From Oscillatoria princeps RMCB-10 (GTDB lineage: Bacteria > Cyanobacteriota > Cyanobacteriia > Cyanobacteriales > Oscillatoriaceae), in contig JAHHHT010000029.1 of assembly GCA_019359235.1 (NCBI GenBank), forward strand, positions 45,745 through 109,744: a stretch of DNA of 64,000 bases, in the 5' to 3' direction. The position numbers and the translations under genes are program-made. Shown here piece after piece: positions 45,716 to 53,972 of the stretch; positions within the stretch are counted from its first letter, which is position 1, and the number at the start of each line of letters is the position of its first letter. The notes under the pieces are model-generated. The model saw only the letters and a list, made by a program, of their open reading frames with translations, was not told the DNA's origin and did no database searches.

Positions 45716-46354
45716 ATGAACAAATACGACTTTACTGGTTTGACCGGCTTGCAAGAATGGATGCGGCTTACGGGTTGGTTTGACCTGGAAGAAGCGATTG
45801 CCATCCAAACCGCTGTCAAACAATTACCCCCAGGCTCTAGAGTTGCAGAACTGGGCTCTTTTCAAGGGAAAAGCAGCGTGGCGATTGCTTCGGTGCTGCC
45901 TCCAGACAGTATCCTGTATTGTGTGGACATGTTTAGGGGGACAATTATTCGCCCCGGGGAGAAGAAGCCGCCGATAGAAGAGATAGTTAAAAAGAATCTT
46001 GACGCTATAACAAAAAATCTTGAAGCTTTTGGAGTCAAGGACAAAGTTCGCGTCCTCGTGATGAGCACCAATGAAGCGGCTGGAAAATTTGCAGCAGAAT
46101 ATTTTGACCTGGTTTTTATAGATGCCGACCACAGTTACGAGGGGGTCAAGGCAGATTTATTGAACTGGTATCCCAAGCTAAAACCGGGCGGATTTCTGTT
46201 TTGCGATGACTTCGGGGTTCCTGATTACCCTGGAGTTGCGCAAGCAGTGCAAACAGTTGGTCTGCAAGGTCAAGTGGTAGCTCCGTCTCTGTGGGCGCAC
46301 AGGAAACCGGCAGCACCGGCAGCTAATACGGAAGCAACGCTGGAAATTATCTAA
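45716..46354 (+). CDS. Class I SAM-dependent methyltransferase (Methyltransf_24 type)
   Basis: A 212-residue protein starting MNKYDFTGLTGLQEWM. It shows RVAELGSFQGKSSVAIASVL (SAM motif I with ELGS), LYCVDMFRG, YFDLVFIDADHSYEGVKADLLNW (typical of Methyltransf_24 enzymes) and LKPGGFLFCDDFG. Such proteins are often glycan or small-molecule O-methyltransferases; the substrate is unknown. The ATG at 45716 is preferred to the TTG at 45710. The C-terminal 20 residues are alanine-rich and unconserved. It lies 16 bp before xth and may be cotranscribed with it. Confidence 0.82.
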   Translation: MNKYDFTGLTGLQEWMRLTGWFDLEEAIAIQTAVKQLPPGSRVAELGSFQGKSSVAIASVLPPDSILYCVDMFRGTIIRPGEKKPPIEEIVKKNLDAITKNLEAFGVKDKVRVLVMSTNEAAGKFAAEYFDLVFIDADHSYEGVKADLLNWYPKLKPGGFLFCDDFGVPDYPGVAQAVQTVGLQGQVVAPSLWAHRKPAAPAANTEATLEII

Positions 46355-46370
46355 GTTGGCAGCAAGTTGA

Positions 46371-47153
46371 ATGAAAATTGCGACGTGGAACGTTAATTCG
46401 ATTCGCACCCGATTGGAGCATGTAACGGCCTGGTTGCAGGCAAATCCGGTTGATGTGCTCTGCTTGCAAGAAACTAAGGTGGTAGATGCGGATTTCCCGC
46501 GAATACCCTTTGAGCAGCTGGGCTATCACGTTTATGTTTCTGGGCAAAAATCCTATAACGGCGTGGCGATTTTCAGCCGGCTGCCGGTGGAGGATGTCCG
46601 CACCGGCTTTGCGCCAACAATAGGCCCCGATGTGGCGGATTTTGACGCGCAAAAACGGGTAATCGCCGGGGTTGTTGCTGGTGTCCGCATTGTTAATGTC
46701 TATGTCCCCAATGGCGAAGCGGTGGGCAGCGAGAAATACTCCTACAAGTTAAGCTGGCTGAAGGTGCTGCAGGAATACCTCAAAACAATGCTTGACAAAA
46801 ATCCAGATTTGTGCATTTGCGGGGATTTCAATGTGGCCCTGGAAGACCGGGACATTTACAATCCGGTGGCTTGTGCCAACCAGGTGATGGCGTCTGAGCC
46901 CGAGCGGTTAGCTTTGCGGGCGGTGCTGGAGCTGGGGCTGGCGGATGCGTTTCGCAAGTTCACGGCGGAGGGGGGTCACTTCAGCTGGTGGGACTACCGG
47001 GCGGTTGCCTTCCGGCGCAATATGGGCTGGCGCATCGATCATGTCTATCTGACGCCGGCCCTTTATGAGCGGTGTGGGGGGTGCGCGATTGATAAGGCTC
47101 CCAGGACGTTGGAAAAACCGAGCGATCACGCGCCGGTGATTGTGGAGTTTTAG
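46371..47153 (+). CDS. xth: Exodeoxyribonuclease III / AP endonuclease
   Basis: A 260-residue DNA repair nuclease of the Xth/APE1 family that incises at abasic sites and trims 3' blocks. The family motifs are in order: MKIATWNVNSIRTRL (Asn), VLCLQETKV (metal-binding Glu), SYNGVAIFSRLP, GDFNVALEDRDIYNP (Asp-Asn), WRIDHVYLTPAL and the C-terminal KPSDHAPVIVEF (Asp-His). All expected catalytic residues are present and the length is normal. It is 16 bp downstream of the methyltransferase and followed by a palindromic repeat. Confidence 0.95.
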   Translation: MKIATWNVNSIRTRLEHVTAWLQANPVDVLCLQETKVVDADFPRIPFEQLGYHVYVSGQKSYNGVAIFSRLPVEDVRTGFAPTIGPDVADFDAQKRVIAGVVAGVRIVNVYVPNGEAVGSEKYSYKLSWLKVLQEYLKTMLDKNPDLCICGDFNVALEDRDIYNPVACANQVMASEPERLALRAVLELGLADAFRKFTAEGGHFSWWDYRAVAFRRNMGWRIDHVYLTPALYERCGGCAIDKAPRTLEKPSDHAPVIVEF

Positions 47154-47177
47154 GGATAAACCGCACCCGTGAAGTTT

Positions 47178-47243
47178 GTAGGGTGCGTTCCCAAAGGAAG
47201 GAGTTAGCTTGCAGGGTGCTTTTTTCAAGGGAACGCACCCTAC
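47178..47243. repeat. GTAGGGTGCGTTCCC inverted repeat after xth
   Basis: GTAGGGTGCGTTCCC (47178-47192) and its exact complement (47229-47243), 15-bp arms with a 36-nt loop. Family of 1818-1850. Confidence 0.8.
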
Positions 47244-47316
47244 TTGTTTAGTAAGAAAGAGGGGGGAGAAGAAAAGTGTTAAGTTGTGTGTAGATGTTTG
47301 TAAAGGAGTTAGGGTG

Positions 47317-48201
47317 ATGTTTTTAGTCACCGGAGCCACCGGCGGATTGGGCCGGCGAATTGTGCGGGTTTTGCGGGAGCGGGAGATGCCGGTGCGGGCG
47401 TTTGTCCGCCTGAGTTCTCGCTATGGGGAGTTGGAGGAGCGCGGTGCGGATATCTTTATTGGGGATTTGCGCCAGGAGCGGGATATTCGCAAGGCTTGCC
47501 AAAAAGTGCGATATGTGATAAGCGCTCACGGCTCGAATGAGGCGAGTGGGGGCGCTCAGGAGCTTGACTACCGGGCGAATATCGATTTGATTGATTTCGC
47601 TAAGGAGGCGGGGGTGCAGCACTTTGTGTTTATCTCCGTGCTGGGTGCGGATCGGGGCTATGAGGACGCGCCGGTGTTTAAGGCGAAGCGGGAGGTGGAA
47701 AAATACCTGCAAGCGAGTGGGTTGAACTATACAATTCTGCGTCCGTCTGGTTTCGCGTCGAATTTGTTACCGCTGGCGGAACGGTTCCGGGACACGGGGA
47801 TTTATCTGCTTATCGGGGACGCGAAGAATCGCTCGTCAATTGTGAGTACGGATGATTTGGCGAAGATTGCGGTGGATTCGGTTTCGGTGGCGGGTGCGCG
47901 GAATCAAGTGTTGCCGGTGGGGGGTCCGGAGATTTTGATGAGGGAGGATGTCCCTCGCATTTTCGGGCGGGTTTTTAAGCGGGAGCCGGTGATTGTTAAT
48001 CCGCCGCTGTTTGTGTTTGATGGTTTGCGGAATGGGTTGGGTCTGTTGAATCCCCGGCTGCAAAAGTCTCTGGGAACGCTGCGGGTGTTGCTGGCAAATG
48101 AGTTTTTCTGCACGCCGGATGAGATTGAGAATTTGGAGAGTATTTTTAATATGAAGATGGAGTCTCTGGAAAGTTTTGTCCGGCGGTATTTGGGAGGGTG
48201 A
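47317..48201 (+). CDS. NAD(P)-binding atypical SDR (Ycf39/NmrA-like)
   Basis: A 294-residue Rossmann protein. MFLVTGATGGLGRRIVRVL (TGATGGLG) begins at residue 1, followed by RAFVRLSSRYGELEERGADIFIGDLRQ and HFVFISVLGADRG, and a less conserved C-terminus. The catalytic YxxxK is not in the usual place (FKAKREVEKYL instead), as in atypical SDRs such as Ycf39 that act as chaperone or binding proteins in cyanobacteria. ATG 47317 was chosen because AAAGGAG (47302-47308) is correctly placed; a GTG at 47314 is possible. The specific role is unknown. Confidence 0.8.
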   Translation: MFLVTGATGGLGRRIVRVLREREMPVRAFVRLSSRYGELEERGADIFIGDLRQERDIRKACQKVRYVISAHGSNEASGGAQELDYRANIDLIDFAKEAGVQHFVFISVLGADRGYEDAPVFKAKREVEKYLQASGLNYTILRPSGFASNLLPLAERFRDTGIYLLIGDAKNRSSIVSTDDLAKIAVDSVSVAGARNQVLPVGGPEILMREDVPRIFGRVFKREPVIVNPPLFVFDGLRNGLGLLNPRLQKSLGTLRVLLANEFFCTPDEIENLESIFNMKMESLESFVRRYLGG

Positions 48202-48356
48202 GGCATTGGGAGGTGCGCTGGGTTGCCGGTGATTTGCTAAGGGGTTAGGGATGTGCCGGGGCGGGTTTTTCGGCGTTGGGGCTGTGTGGCACAGGTTTTG
48301 GGTGAACCCGCCCCTACATAGTTCCTTTTCTTTGTTTCCTAGTTTCCTAGTTTCGT

Positions 48357-48456
48357 CGTTCCCAGCCTCAGGCTGGGAACGCCTGAAAGGAGGCTCCGCC
48401 TCCCTCTCCAGGAAAAAATTAAGCGATATTCCGCTTGGCGCGGGGTACAATTCCCC
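48357..48456. repeat. About 100-bp dispersed palindromic repeat, copy 1
   Basis: Starts with a perfect hairpin CGTTCCCAGCC-TCA-GGCTGGGAACG (48357-48381), then CCTGAAAGGAGGCTCCGCCTC, AGCGATATTCCG and GGCGCGGGGTACAATTCCCC. Copy 2 in the same orientation is at 63107-63205. The surrounding gap 48202-48720 also holds a TAGGGGCGGG-type inverted pair (48258-48317) and a GGACAGGCG-AGA-CGCCTGTCC palindrome (48514-48534), and no gene. Confidence 0.75.
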
Positions 48457-48720
48457 ATTATAGCAATAAACAGTCAGTTTAGGACAAGGCATCTCACTTG
48501 GTAGTAGGGAAAGGGACAGGCGAGACGCCTGTCCTACGTCCGCGCCCTAAGTGGCTACTGCTATAATTCGCTAACAAGCTCATTGAATTCGCGGCTGATC
48601 GGACAAAATCCGCCCGCACCGGCTTTGTATTTTTGGGGGGGCTGATTGCCGGTGAACCCCCCAAATGTTGCCCCGGTGAATGAAATTCAAAGGCGAACAG
48701 AAAAAGCCTGCCGGTGCGAT

Positions 48721-49728
48721 TTACAAAGCTTCTAAGCGGATATTGTCGAAGTAGACATCCCCAGCTATCCCGCCTGAAGAAACAAAATCTTCAAAAGTTA
48801 GGTGAATGCTCTCAGCAGTGGCGAATGGGATTGAGATAGACTCCCACTGTCCAGTATCGGGTAACTCACGAAAGTCGGGTGATAAATTGATGCTATCTTT
48901 ACCAGTCCCAGCCAGCCATAAATCTGCGTTGCCAGACAGCGTGGCTCCATATCCCACAAACCCACCTAAGTCTCCCTCCTCACTTTGCGGACGTGCTAAA
49001 CCGAGATAGTCAAAAGAGAGCCGGTATATCTCAGAGGGACTGCTGAATGACTGGAGAGTAAAGATATCCCCACCGCTTCCAAAATCAGTAAAGGAAAGGG
49101 CGCGGTCTCCTTGAAGAGGATCTGTAACAAGAATTCCGCTATGCTCTCCTCTCGATTTTCCCGTCCATCGGGACAGAGCCTCCGGCGATTCAAAGTCTTC
49201 AAAAAATAAAACGTTACTGGGGAGAGGTGGCGAAGCAATGCGCCCTTCTCGAATTCCATTTAAGACGAAGTGTTGCACTGCTTGCTGGTTGTTGAGTCCC
49301 GCCTGCCTCAAGTCAGGGTTATTAGCCAGATAAAAGCTAACACTGAACGATTCTGACGCTTGGCGTCCCTCACTGACACCAAAATTTCGGAAATGATCGA
49401 ACAGTTGCTCGTTATTCAAACCGGCAGACGCCAAGTCTGGATTGGCATTCCGATAGAAAAGCGCATTAAAAACACTTGAAAACTGCCGTCCCTCGGCGAC
49501 CCCCAAATTTAACAGATGGTCATACAGTTGTCTGTTGGTGGTCAAACCGGCAGCCGCCAAGTCTGGATTGCTAGACCGATAGACATTAAAATCGACATAC
49601 TGTGAAAATACCCGCCCTTCGTTCAGCCCAAAATCCAGCAAGTGTTGCAAGGCTTGGCCATCGCTCAACCCCCGCAAGTCTGGATTGATGGCTCGGTAGA
49701 AATTCGCGTCAAATAAGTTAACTGCCAT
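48721..49728 (-). CDS. Protein with four ~41-residue NPDL/EGR repeats and a C-terminal beta-sandwich-like domain
   Basis: A 335-residue protein. Residues about 4-167 are four tandem units of about 41 residues following FYxxxNPDLxxAGL...QLxxHFxxxGxxEGRxxS: they start at FDANFY, VDFNVY, FNALFY and FSVSFY. Similar repeats are widespread in cyanobacterial surface and RTX-type proteins. Residues about 170-335 (NVLFFEDFESPEALSRWTG ... GDVYFDNIRLEAL) look like a carbohydrate-binding jelly-roll, with WESISIPFATAESIHLTF and YFDNIRLEAL at the end. No N-terminal signal is present, so a type I or unknown secretion route is possible. No partner gene is adjacent. I do not know the function. Confidence 0.75.
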   Translation of the reverse strand: MAVNLFDANFYRAINPDLRGLSDGQALQHLLDFGLNEGRVFSQYVDFNVYRSSNPDLAAAGLTTNRQLYDHLLNLGVAEGRQFSSVFNALFYRNANPDLASAGLNNEQLFDHFRNFGVSEGRQASESFSVSFYLANNPDLRQAGLNNQQAVQHFVLNGIREGRIASPPLPSNVLFFEDFESPEALSRWTGKSRGEHSGILVTDPLQGDRALSFTDFGSGGDIFTLQSFSSPSEIYRLSFDYLGLARPQSEEGDLGGFVGYGATLSGNADLWLAGTGKDSINLSPDFRELPDTGQWESISIPFATAESIHLTFEDFVSSGGIAGDVYFDNIRLEAL

Positions 49729-50121
49729 TGCCAGTCAGTCACAAATCTATTTTCCCTCTCAAGCCATAGGCTTGAGAGGGAAAATTTCAATTTTTTTAAA
49801 CAAAATTTTATATTTCTGGGCGCTGTCCCTCATAAAGCGCCCAGAACTTTCTGTTGAATCAGCTGTGCGTGATTTCCTCGTTCCATCAGCACGCCTTTTT
49901 CCCGCACCAAAATCAAGCAGGCTCGCGCTCAGTCAGTCTGCACCGGCAAGCTGAATGCAGTTCCCCTCGCCGGCGTTTCTCTCCGAACCGGCACCCCCCA
50001 CCGCCTAATACCCCTGTCTCGCCGGCAAATATCTGCCACTCATGCCGGTGGGAAAGCCGGCAAGCCATCCCGCCGGAAAAGCCGGCAGAAACCTTGAACC
50101 TCAAATCCCCCAAATCCACCC
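49729..50121. other. Gene-free gap
   Basis: About 390 bp with no supported gene. CAAGCCATAGGCTTG (49772-49786) is a palindrome inside an imperfect CCCTCTC/GAGAGGG hairpin (about 49765-49792), just upstream of the repeat-protein gene. Confidence 0.4.
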
Positions 50122-50916
50122 CTAAAACATCAGCCCCTGCCAGTAACTCCACAGCTGAGCTAATATAATAGCCACCAGCGCCCCCGTCAGCGTATTAATA
50201 AAATTCACCACCTCATTCGTCAGCCACTCAAACTGCGATTGCACCGTCGCGCCAATCACACTTTCTATGTTGGTGGCAACAAAAGCCGCAATAACACAAA
50301 ATAGCACATCTGTCAAATCCACCATCCCCACACCCCAGCCCACCAGCGCAATCACCGCAGACGCCACCACACCGGCAAGCGTCCCCTCCAGACTCACCGC
50401 CCCTTCCGTCCCCTTGGGCACCGGCTGCAGCGTCGTAATCAGAAACGTCCGCTTCCCGTACACCTTCCCCACCTCACTGGCGCAAGTGTCCGACAGCTTG
50501 GTGCTGAAACTGGCCACATAGCCCAGCAGCAGCAGCGACACCGCCACCCCCCCCTTGACAGAAGGCTCAAAAAAAGGTATAATATAAGCTCCCAAAGCGC
50601 AGAGCGTGCCGGTGAGCGCCGAACCCCAGACATTTTCTGGCCCTCTGACACCCGACCGCTTTTCCGCAATCCCAGCCGCCTCCTTTTCGGCCATGCCGAT
50701 GCGCGTCACCGCAGATCCCACGAGAAAATAGAACATCACCACCGCATATCCTTGCCAGCCCAATGTCCCCCAGATGATGACGCCCAGCGCCCAGGCGTGC
50801 AATAGCCCAGCCGGGGTGAGCAATTTTTTGGGGGCGAAGTAGGCAATTGCCAGCAAAACGGTATTTAAGCCAACCGCAACCAGCCAGGGATTTAGGGAAT
50901 AAATAGTAGATAGCAT
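50122..50916 (-). CDS. DUF92/TIGR00297 membrane protein, phytyl-phosphate kinase-like (VTE6 homologue)
   Basis: A 264-residue polytopic membrane protein. It has AIAYFAPKKLLTPAGLLHAWALGVIIWGTLGWQGYAVVMFYFLVGSAVTRIG (several helices over about 25-75), VRGPENVWGSALTGTLCALGAY, SFSTKLSDTCASEVGKVYGKRTFLI (the conserved DTxASEVGK signature, about 145-165) and VPKGTEGAVSLEGTLAG. The family includes VTE6 of plants and its cyanobacterial relative, which phosphorylate phytyl phosphate for tocopherol and chlorophyll recycling. Assignment to that reaction is by family. The ATG at 50916 is preferred over an upstream TTG at 50922. Confidence 0.85.
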   Translation of the reverse strand: MLSTIYSLNPWLVAVGLNTVLLAIAYFAPKKLLTPAGLLHAWALGVIIWGTLGWQGYAVVMFYFLVGSAVTRIGMAEKEAAGIAEKRSGVRGPENVWGSALTGTLCALGAYIIPFFEPSVKGGVAVSLLLLGYVASFSTKLSDTCASEVGKVYGKRTFLITTLQPVPKGTEGAVSLEGTLAGVVASAVIALVGWGVGMVDLTDVLFCVIAAFVATNIESVIGATVQSQFEWLTNEVVNFINTLTGALVAIILAQLWSYWQGLMF

Positions 50917-50982
50917 TAGCAAAAAGTCAACAGCGTCTTAGGTTTGCCAAAATATAGCTTAACGCCCCCTTTTTTCCCGTAG

Positions 50983-51140
50983 CACAGGCGTCTCGCCTGT
51001 GCACAGGGGTAAGGTCGGAGGGAACGCCTGTCCTACGTCAGGATTTTTGCACGAGAACGAAAATCCCCTCTTACTCCCCCTCCCCGAAGCGCGGGGAGGG
51101 GGTTGGGGGGTGGGGTTCACGAGACGCCTGTCCTACGTCG
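50983..51140. repeat. GGCGTCTCGCC and CCTGTCCTACGTC repeat cluster
   Basis: CACAGGCG-TCT-CGCCTGTG palindrome (50983-51001), then GACGCCTGTCCTACGTCG at 51123-51140 and a close relative at 51022-51039, with a CCCCTCCCCGAAGCGCGGGGA-type G/C-rich inverted repeat (about 51065-51115) between them. It fills the gap upstream of the VOC gene. Confidence 0.6.
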
Positions 51141-51160
51141 CAGGTTAAAATAAATCAACT

Positions 51161-51592
51161 ATGAACGCAGTCATATTTCATCTTGCCTTTCCCGTCACCG
51201 ACATCGGCGAAACCAAAGCATTCTACGCCGGCGGACTCGGCTGCCAAGTCGGGCGCGAATCCCCCACCTCGGTGATTCTCAACCTCTGCGGGCATCAAAT
51301 TGTCGCCCACCTCACCAAAGAACCCCTCACCCGCCAGAAAACCATCTATCCCAGACACTTCGGCTTAATCTTTACCTCCGAAGCAGACTGGGAAGCCTTA
51401 TTAGAACGCGCACAGCAAAAACAGCTGCCCTTTAGAGAGCAGCCCAAGCGCCGGTTTACCGGCTCGCCTCTGGAACACCGCACTTTCTTTTTAGAAGACC
51501 CCTTTTATAACGTGCTGGAATTTAAATATTACTGCCACCCTGAAGCTATTTTTGGCGTTCAAGAGTGCGCACAAGTTGGCGATCCGGTTTAA
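51161..51592 (+). CDS. VOC-family (glyoxalase/bleomycin resistance-like) protein
   Basis: A 143-residue protein with the vicinal-oxygen-chelate fold. It shows VIFHLAFPVTDIGETKAFYAGGLGCQVGRE (first beta-alpha-beta-beta unit with a potential metal-binding His), IVAHLTKEP, YPRHFGLIFTSEADWEALLERAQ (second half with His) and FFLEDPFYNVLEFKYYCHPEA, the conserved Asp-Pro and Glu end. It may be a small-molecule lyase or dioxygenase; the substrate is unknown. Its 3' end overlaps the convergent hydrolase gene by 47 bp. Confidence 0.8.
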   Translation: MNAVIFHLAFPVTDIGETKAFYAGGLGCQVGRESPTSVILNLCGHQIVAHLTKEPLTRQKTIYPRHFGLIFTSEADWEALLERAQQKQLPFREQPKRRFTGSPLEHRTFFLEDPFYNVLEFKYYCHPEAIFGVQECAQVGDPV

Positions 51593-52187
51593 CCGGCACC
51601 CTGAGCGTCTCAGCCACAGCCTCCAAAGTTTTCGGGTGCCAAAGCATCAACGGGTGGGCGAAAACCGGCACCTTCACCTCTTTGCCCACCGGCATTTGCG
51701 AGCTAGCTGCCGGCACAATGATGAAATCCCAATCCGTCCAAATCGAGGTAAAATTCAGCCGTTCCAGCATGCCGGCATCCCCATTCAAATCCTTCAGAAA
51801 AGCGCTACCCGGGCGCATCTGAACGCTGGTTAGGCTTTCCAGACAGTTAGCAGTCCAGGTGCCGTTGTGAGGCGACGAAATCGCAACCAAGCGCTCCACC
51901 CGCTCAATTCCCCCCAGCCGCTGCACGTAGTACCGGCTCACCAGCCCCCCCATACTGAAGCCCACGATATCCAGCGGCTGCTCTCGCCCAAACTTATTGT
52001 TTGCATAGTCCGCCACTCGCTCTGCCATCTGTTCAAGTCCCTGAGTGGTATCGTGAATCGGCAGGTCGAGGGCGTGCACATCCCAGCCCAGCTCAGTTAA
52101 ATAGGCAGACATTTTGTGGAAAACTGCCGAGTTTATAAAGATTCCGTGAATCAGCAACACTGGGTTGCGGTGAGAAGCGCTGTGCAT
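51546..52187 (-). CDS. Alpha/beta hydrolase (esterase/lipase-like), copy 1
   Basis: A 213-residue serine hydrolase. It has the oxyanion-region motif NPVLLIHGIF near residue 8, the nucleophile elbow DIVGFSMGGLVSRYYVQRLGG (GFSMG, Ser near 78), ISSPHNGTWTANCLESL and a C-terminal VPVFAHPLMLWHPKTLEAV, where the catalytic His probably sits. No signal peptide. The paralogue at 52431-53066 is about half identical, so this is a tandem duplication. The substrate is unknown. The 3' end is antisense to the last 47 bp of the VOC gene. Confidence 0.82.
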   Translation of the reverse strand: MHSASHRNPVLLIHGIFINSAVFHKMSAYLTELGWDVHALDLPIHDTTQGLEQMAERVADYANNKFGREQPLDIVGFSMGGLVSRYYVQRLGGIERVERLVAISSPHNGTWTANCLESLTSVQMRPGSAFLKDLNGDAGMLERLNFTSIWTDWDFIIVPAASSQMPVGKEVKVPVFAHPLMLWHPKTLEAVAETLRVPVKPDRQLVRTLERQK

Positions 52188-52430
52188 GTGACTGTTAGTT
52201 ATTAGTGCCTAGCTTGTTTCTAGTGGAAGCTCCTATTATCTCAGAAACAGGGTGCCGCACTTGCAGTACCGCACCCAAATATCCTATTTCACACCGGGAT
52301 AGGGGCGGGTTGACTGCCATTCTTGGCTGCGCCCCGAATAGAGCGGTTTCACGCTTGAGGAAGTGCGCATCCATAACCCGGTTTCTTAAAGAAATCGGGT
52401 TTCTAAGTATCTCACAAAGGATGAAAAACG
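52188..52430. other. Gap between hydrolase paralogues with GAAACCCGGTTTC-type repeat
   Basis: Contains AACCCGGTTTCTTAAAGAAATC (in halves, about 52376-52397) followed by GGGTTTCTAAG, one of six GAAACCCGGTTTC-family inverted repeats in the window (also 37279-37297, 41958-41972, 42084-42102, 53303-53345 and 62134-62166). Confidence 0.5.
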
Positions 52431-53066
52431 CTACAGAGATTTCCCGCTCACTGTTCCACTCCGAACTTTAACGGGTTCCGCTAGCGCCTCAGCCACGGCT
52501 TTGAGAACTTTGGGGTGCCTCACCATCATTGCGTGCAAAGCCACCGGCACTGTGACTTCTCGCCCCACCGGCATTCTGGAACTGGTTGCCGGCAAAATCA
52601 TCAGGTCGTAAGGCGTCCAGATGGAGGTGAAATTCAGCTTTTCCAGCATCGCCACATCCCTATTCAAATCCCGCAGAAACTGGCTGTCAGGACGCATCTG
52701 CACGCAGCCCGGTCGCCTGGAACCGTAGCCGGTCAAAGTCCCGCCGTGAGGGGAGGAGATGGAGATAAAGCGCTGCACGCGGTCAATTCCCCCGAGGCGC
52801 TGCAGGTAGTACCGGCTGACAATCCCGCCCATACTGAAACCGACCAGATCGAAGGGCTGTTCTGGCCCAAAGGTCTTGGCTGCGCAATCCGCGACCTGTC
52901 CCGCCAGATCGTCAAGGCATTTGTCTCCATTATTGGGGGTGAGGTTGAGACCGCACACAGACCAACCCAGCTGGCTCAAGTATGCAGACATTGGGTTAAA
53001 TATCGCGGAAGTGTCCCAGATGCCGTGAATCAGCAGGACTGGATTGCGGTTGTTTGAACTTTTCAT
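52431..53066 (-). CDS. Alpha/beta hydrolase (esterase/lipase-like), copy 2
   Basis: A 211-residue paralogue of the gene at 51546-52187. It shows NPVLLIHGIWDTSAIFNPMSAYLSQLGW, DLVGFSMGGIVSRYYLQRLGGIDRV (GFSMG nucleophile), SISSPHGGTLTGYG and VPVALHAMMVRHPKVLKAVAEAL at the end. All core motifs match copy 1; the surface loops and the C-terminal 20 residues differ. Like copy 1 it lacks a signal peptide. The pair reads in the same direction with 243 bp of repeat-bearing DNA between, probably not a tight operon. Confidence 0.82.
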   Translation of the reverse strand: MKSSNNRNPVLLIHGIWDTSAIFNPMSAYLSQLGWSVCGLNLTPNNGDKCLDDLAGQVADCAAKTFGPEQPFDLVGFSMGGIVSRYYLQRLGGIDRVQRFISISSPHGGTLTGYGSRRPGCVQMRPDSQFLRDLNRDVAMLEKLNFTSIWTPYDLMILPATSSRMPVGREVTVPVALHAMMVRHPKVLKAVAEALAEPVKVRSGTVSGKSL

Positions 53067-53561
53067 TTTGCCTGAAAAAGATCGCCTGCTCCAAGCATAG
53101 ACCGGCTTACCGCTCCCAGCTATGCCAGGGCAGCCAGCTGAAGATCCGGCTGGATCGTTTTATCTAAAATACGTTTAATTCGTTACTTTAAAGGCTGCGG
53201 GCGCAACAGCGGTGTGGGCCAGCGGCAGACCGGCAGCCAATTCTTAAAAGTCTGCAGAGAATTGCAAAGGAAAATTAGGGCGCTGCACCCGGTCGCGGTA
53301 CGAAACCGGGTTTCTTTGGGCTCCCACGCGAAGAAACCCGGTTTCTGGCATGACGTGAGCGGCTGCCGGCCCGACGATATGTTAAATTTTATGAATAAAT
53401 TCCCCCCGTCTGAGAATAAGACTTAGGAAAAATTCATAATTATTCCAGATCCGATTCTTCCACGCAGCGCAGCGGTCTGGGTCTGACCGGCCTGCTTTCC
53501 CCCCGTCCAGCTGTCTCAACAGCAGTAGCGTTCATTAGCGTCCACCTTAGGAGTTATCGCC
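53067..53561. other. Gap with GAAACCCGGTTTC repeats, upstream of small hypothetical gene
   Basis: About 495 bp with no gene. GAAACCGGGTTTCTTTGGG (from 53303) and GAAGAAACCCGGTTTCTGG (to 53346) form one large inverted repeat. An AGGAG at 53547-53551 serves the downstream gene. Confidence 0.5.
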
Positions 53562-53972
53562 ATGTTCGGTTTCATCAAAAATTTGTTTGGCGGCATTTTT
53601 GGCTTCCTCGGCAGGCTGTTGGGCTTCAACAAGTCGGAATACGTTCTGGAACTCGACTCGGGCTCGGGCACCGTGCCAGCGGCGAAAGGCCAGCCGGCTC
53701 AGCCGGCTAAAACCCAGCCAGCGAAACCGGCAGCCACCGAGGCAAAAGCTAAGGCGGAACCGGCACCCGCTAAGGCTGCCAAATCGGCAGCCCCAGCCAA
53801 AGAGTCAAAGTCGCAACCCCCGAAGGCAGCCGAGCCGGCGAAAGCGCCCGAGCCTGTCGGCAGTTTTGCCACTCGCTACTTGGCTCCTACCCCAACTTCC
53901 ACTCGCCGGCGTCCGGGTGCCAACATGAACACGTTCATGAACATGGCCAATCAAGTGAAAACTGCCCGCTAG
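53562..53972 (+). CDS. Conserved hypothetical, amphipathic N-terminus and Ala/Pro/Lys linker
   Basis: A 136-residue protein. The N-terminus MFGFIKNLFGGIFGFLGRLL is a glycine/phenylalanine-rich amphipathic or membrane-interacting helix. Residues about 36-100 are a low-complexity Ala-Pro-Lys linker (PAQPAKTQPAKPAA and similar). The C-terminus has RYLAPTPTSTRRRPG and NMNTFMNMANQVKTAR. I do not recognise a function. I recall similar tripartite proteins only in cyanobacteria. It starts at an ATG with AGGAG 10 nt upstream and stands alone. Possible role: membrane-surface adaptor (speculation). Confidence 0.72.
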   Translation: MFGFIKNLFGGIFGFLGRLLGFNKSEYVLELDSGSGTVPAAKGQPAQPAKTQPAKPAATEAKAKAEPAPAKAAKSAAPAKESKSQPPKAAEPAKAPEPVGSFATRYLAPTPTSTRRRPGANMNTFMNMANQVKTAR

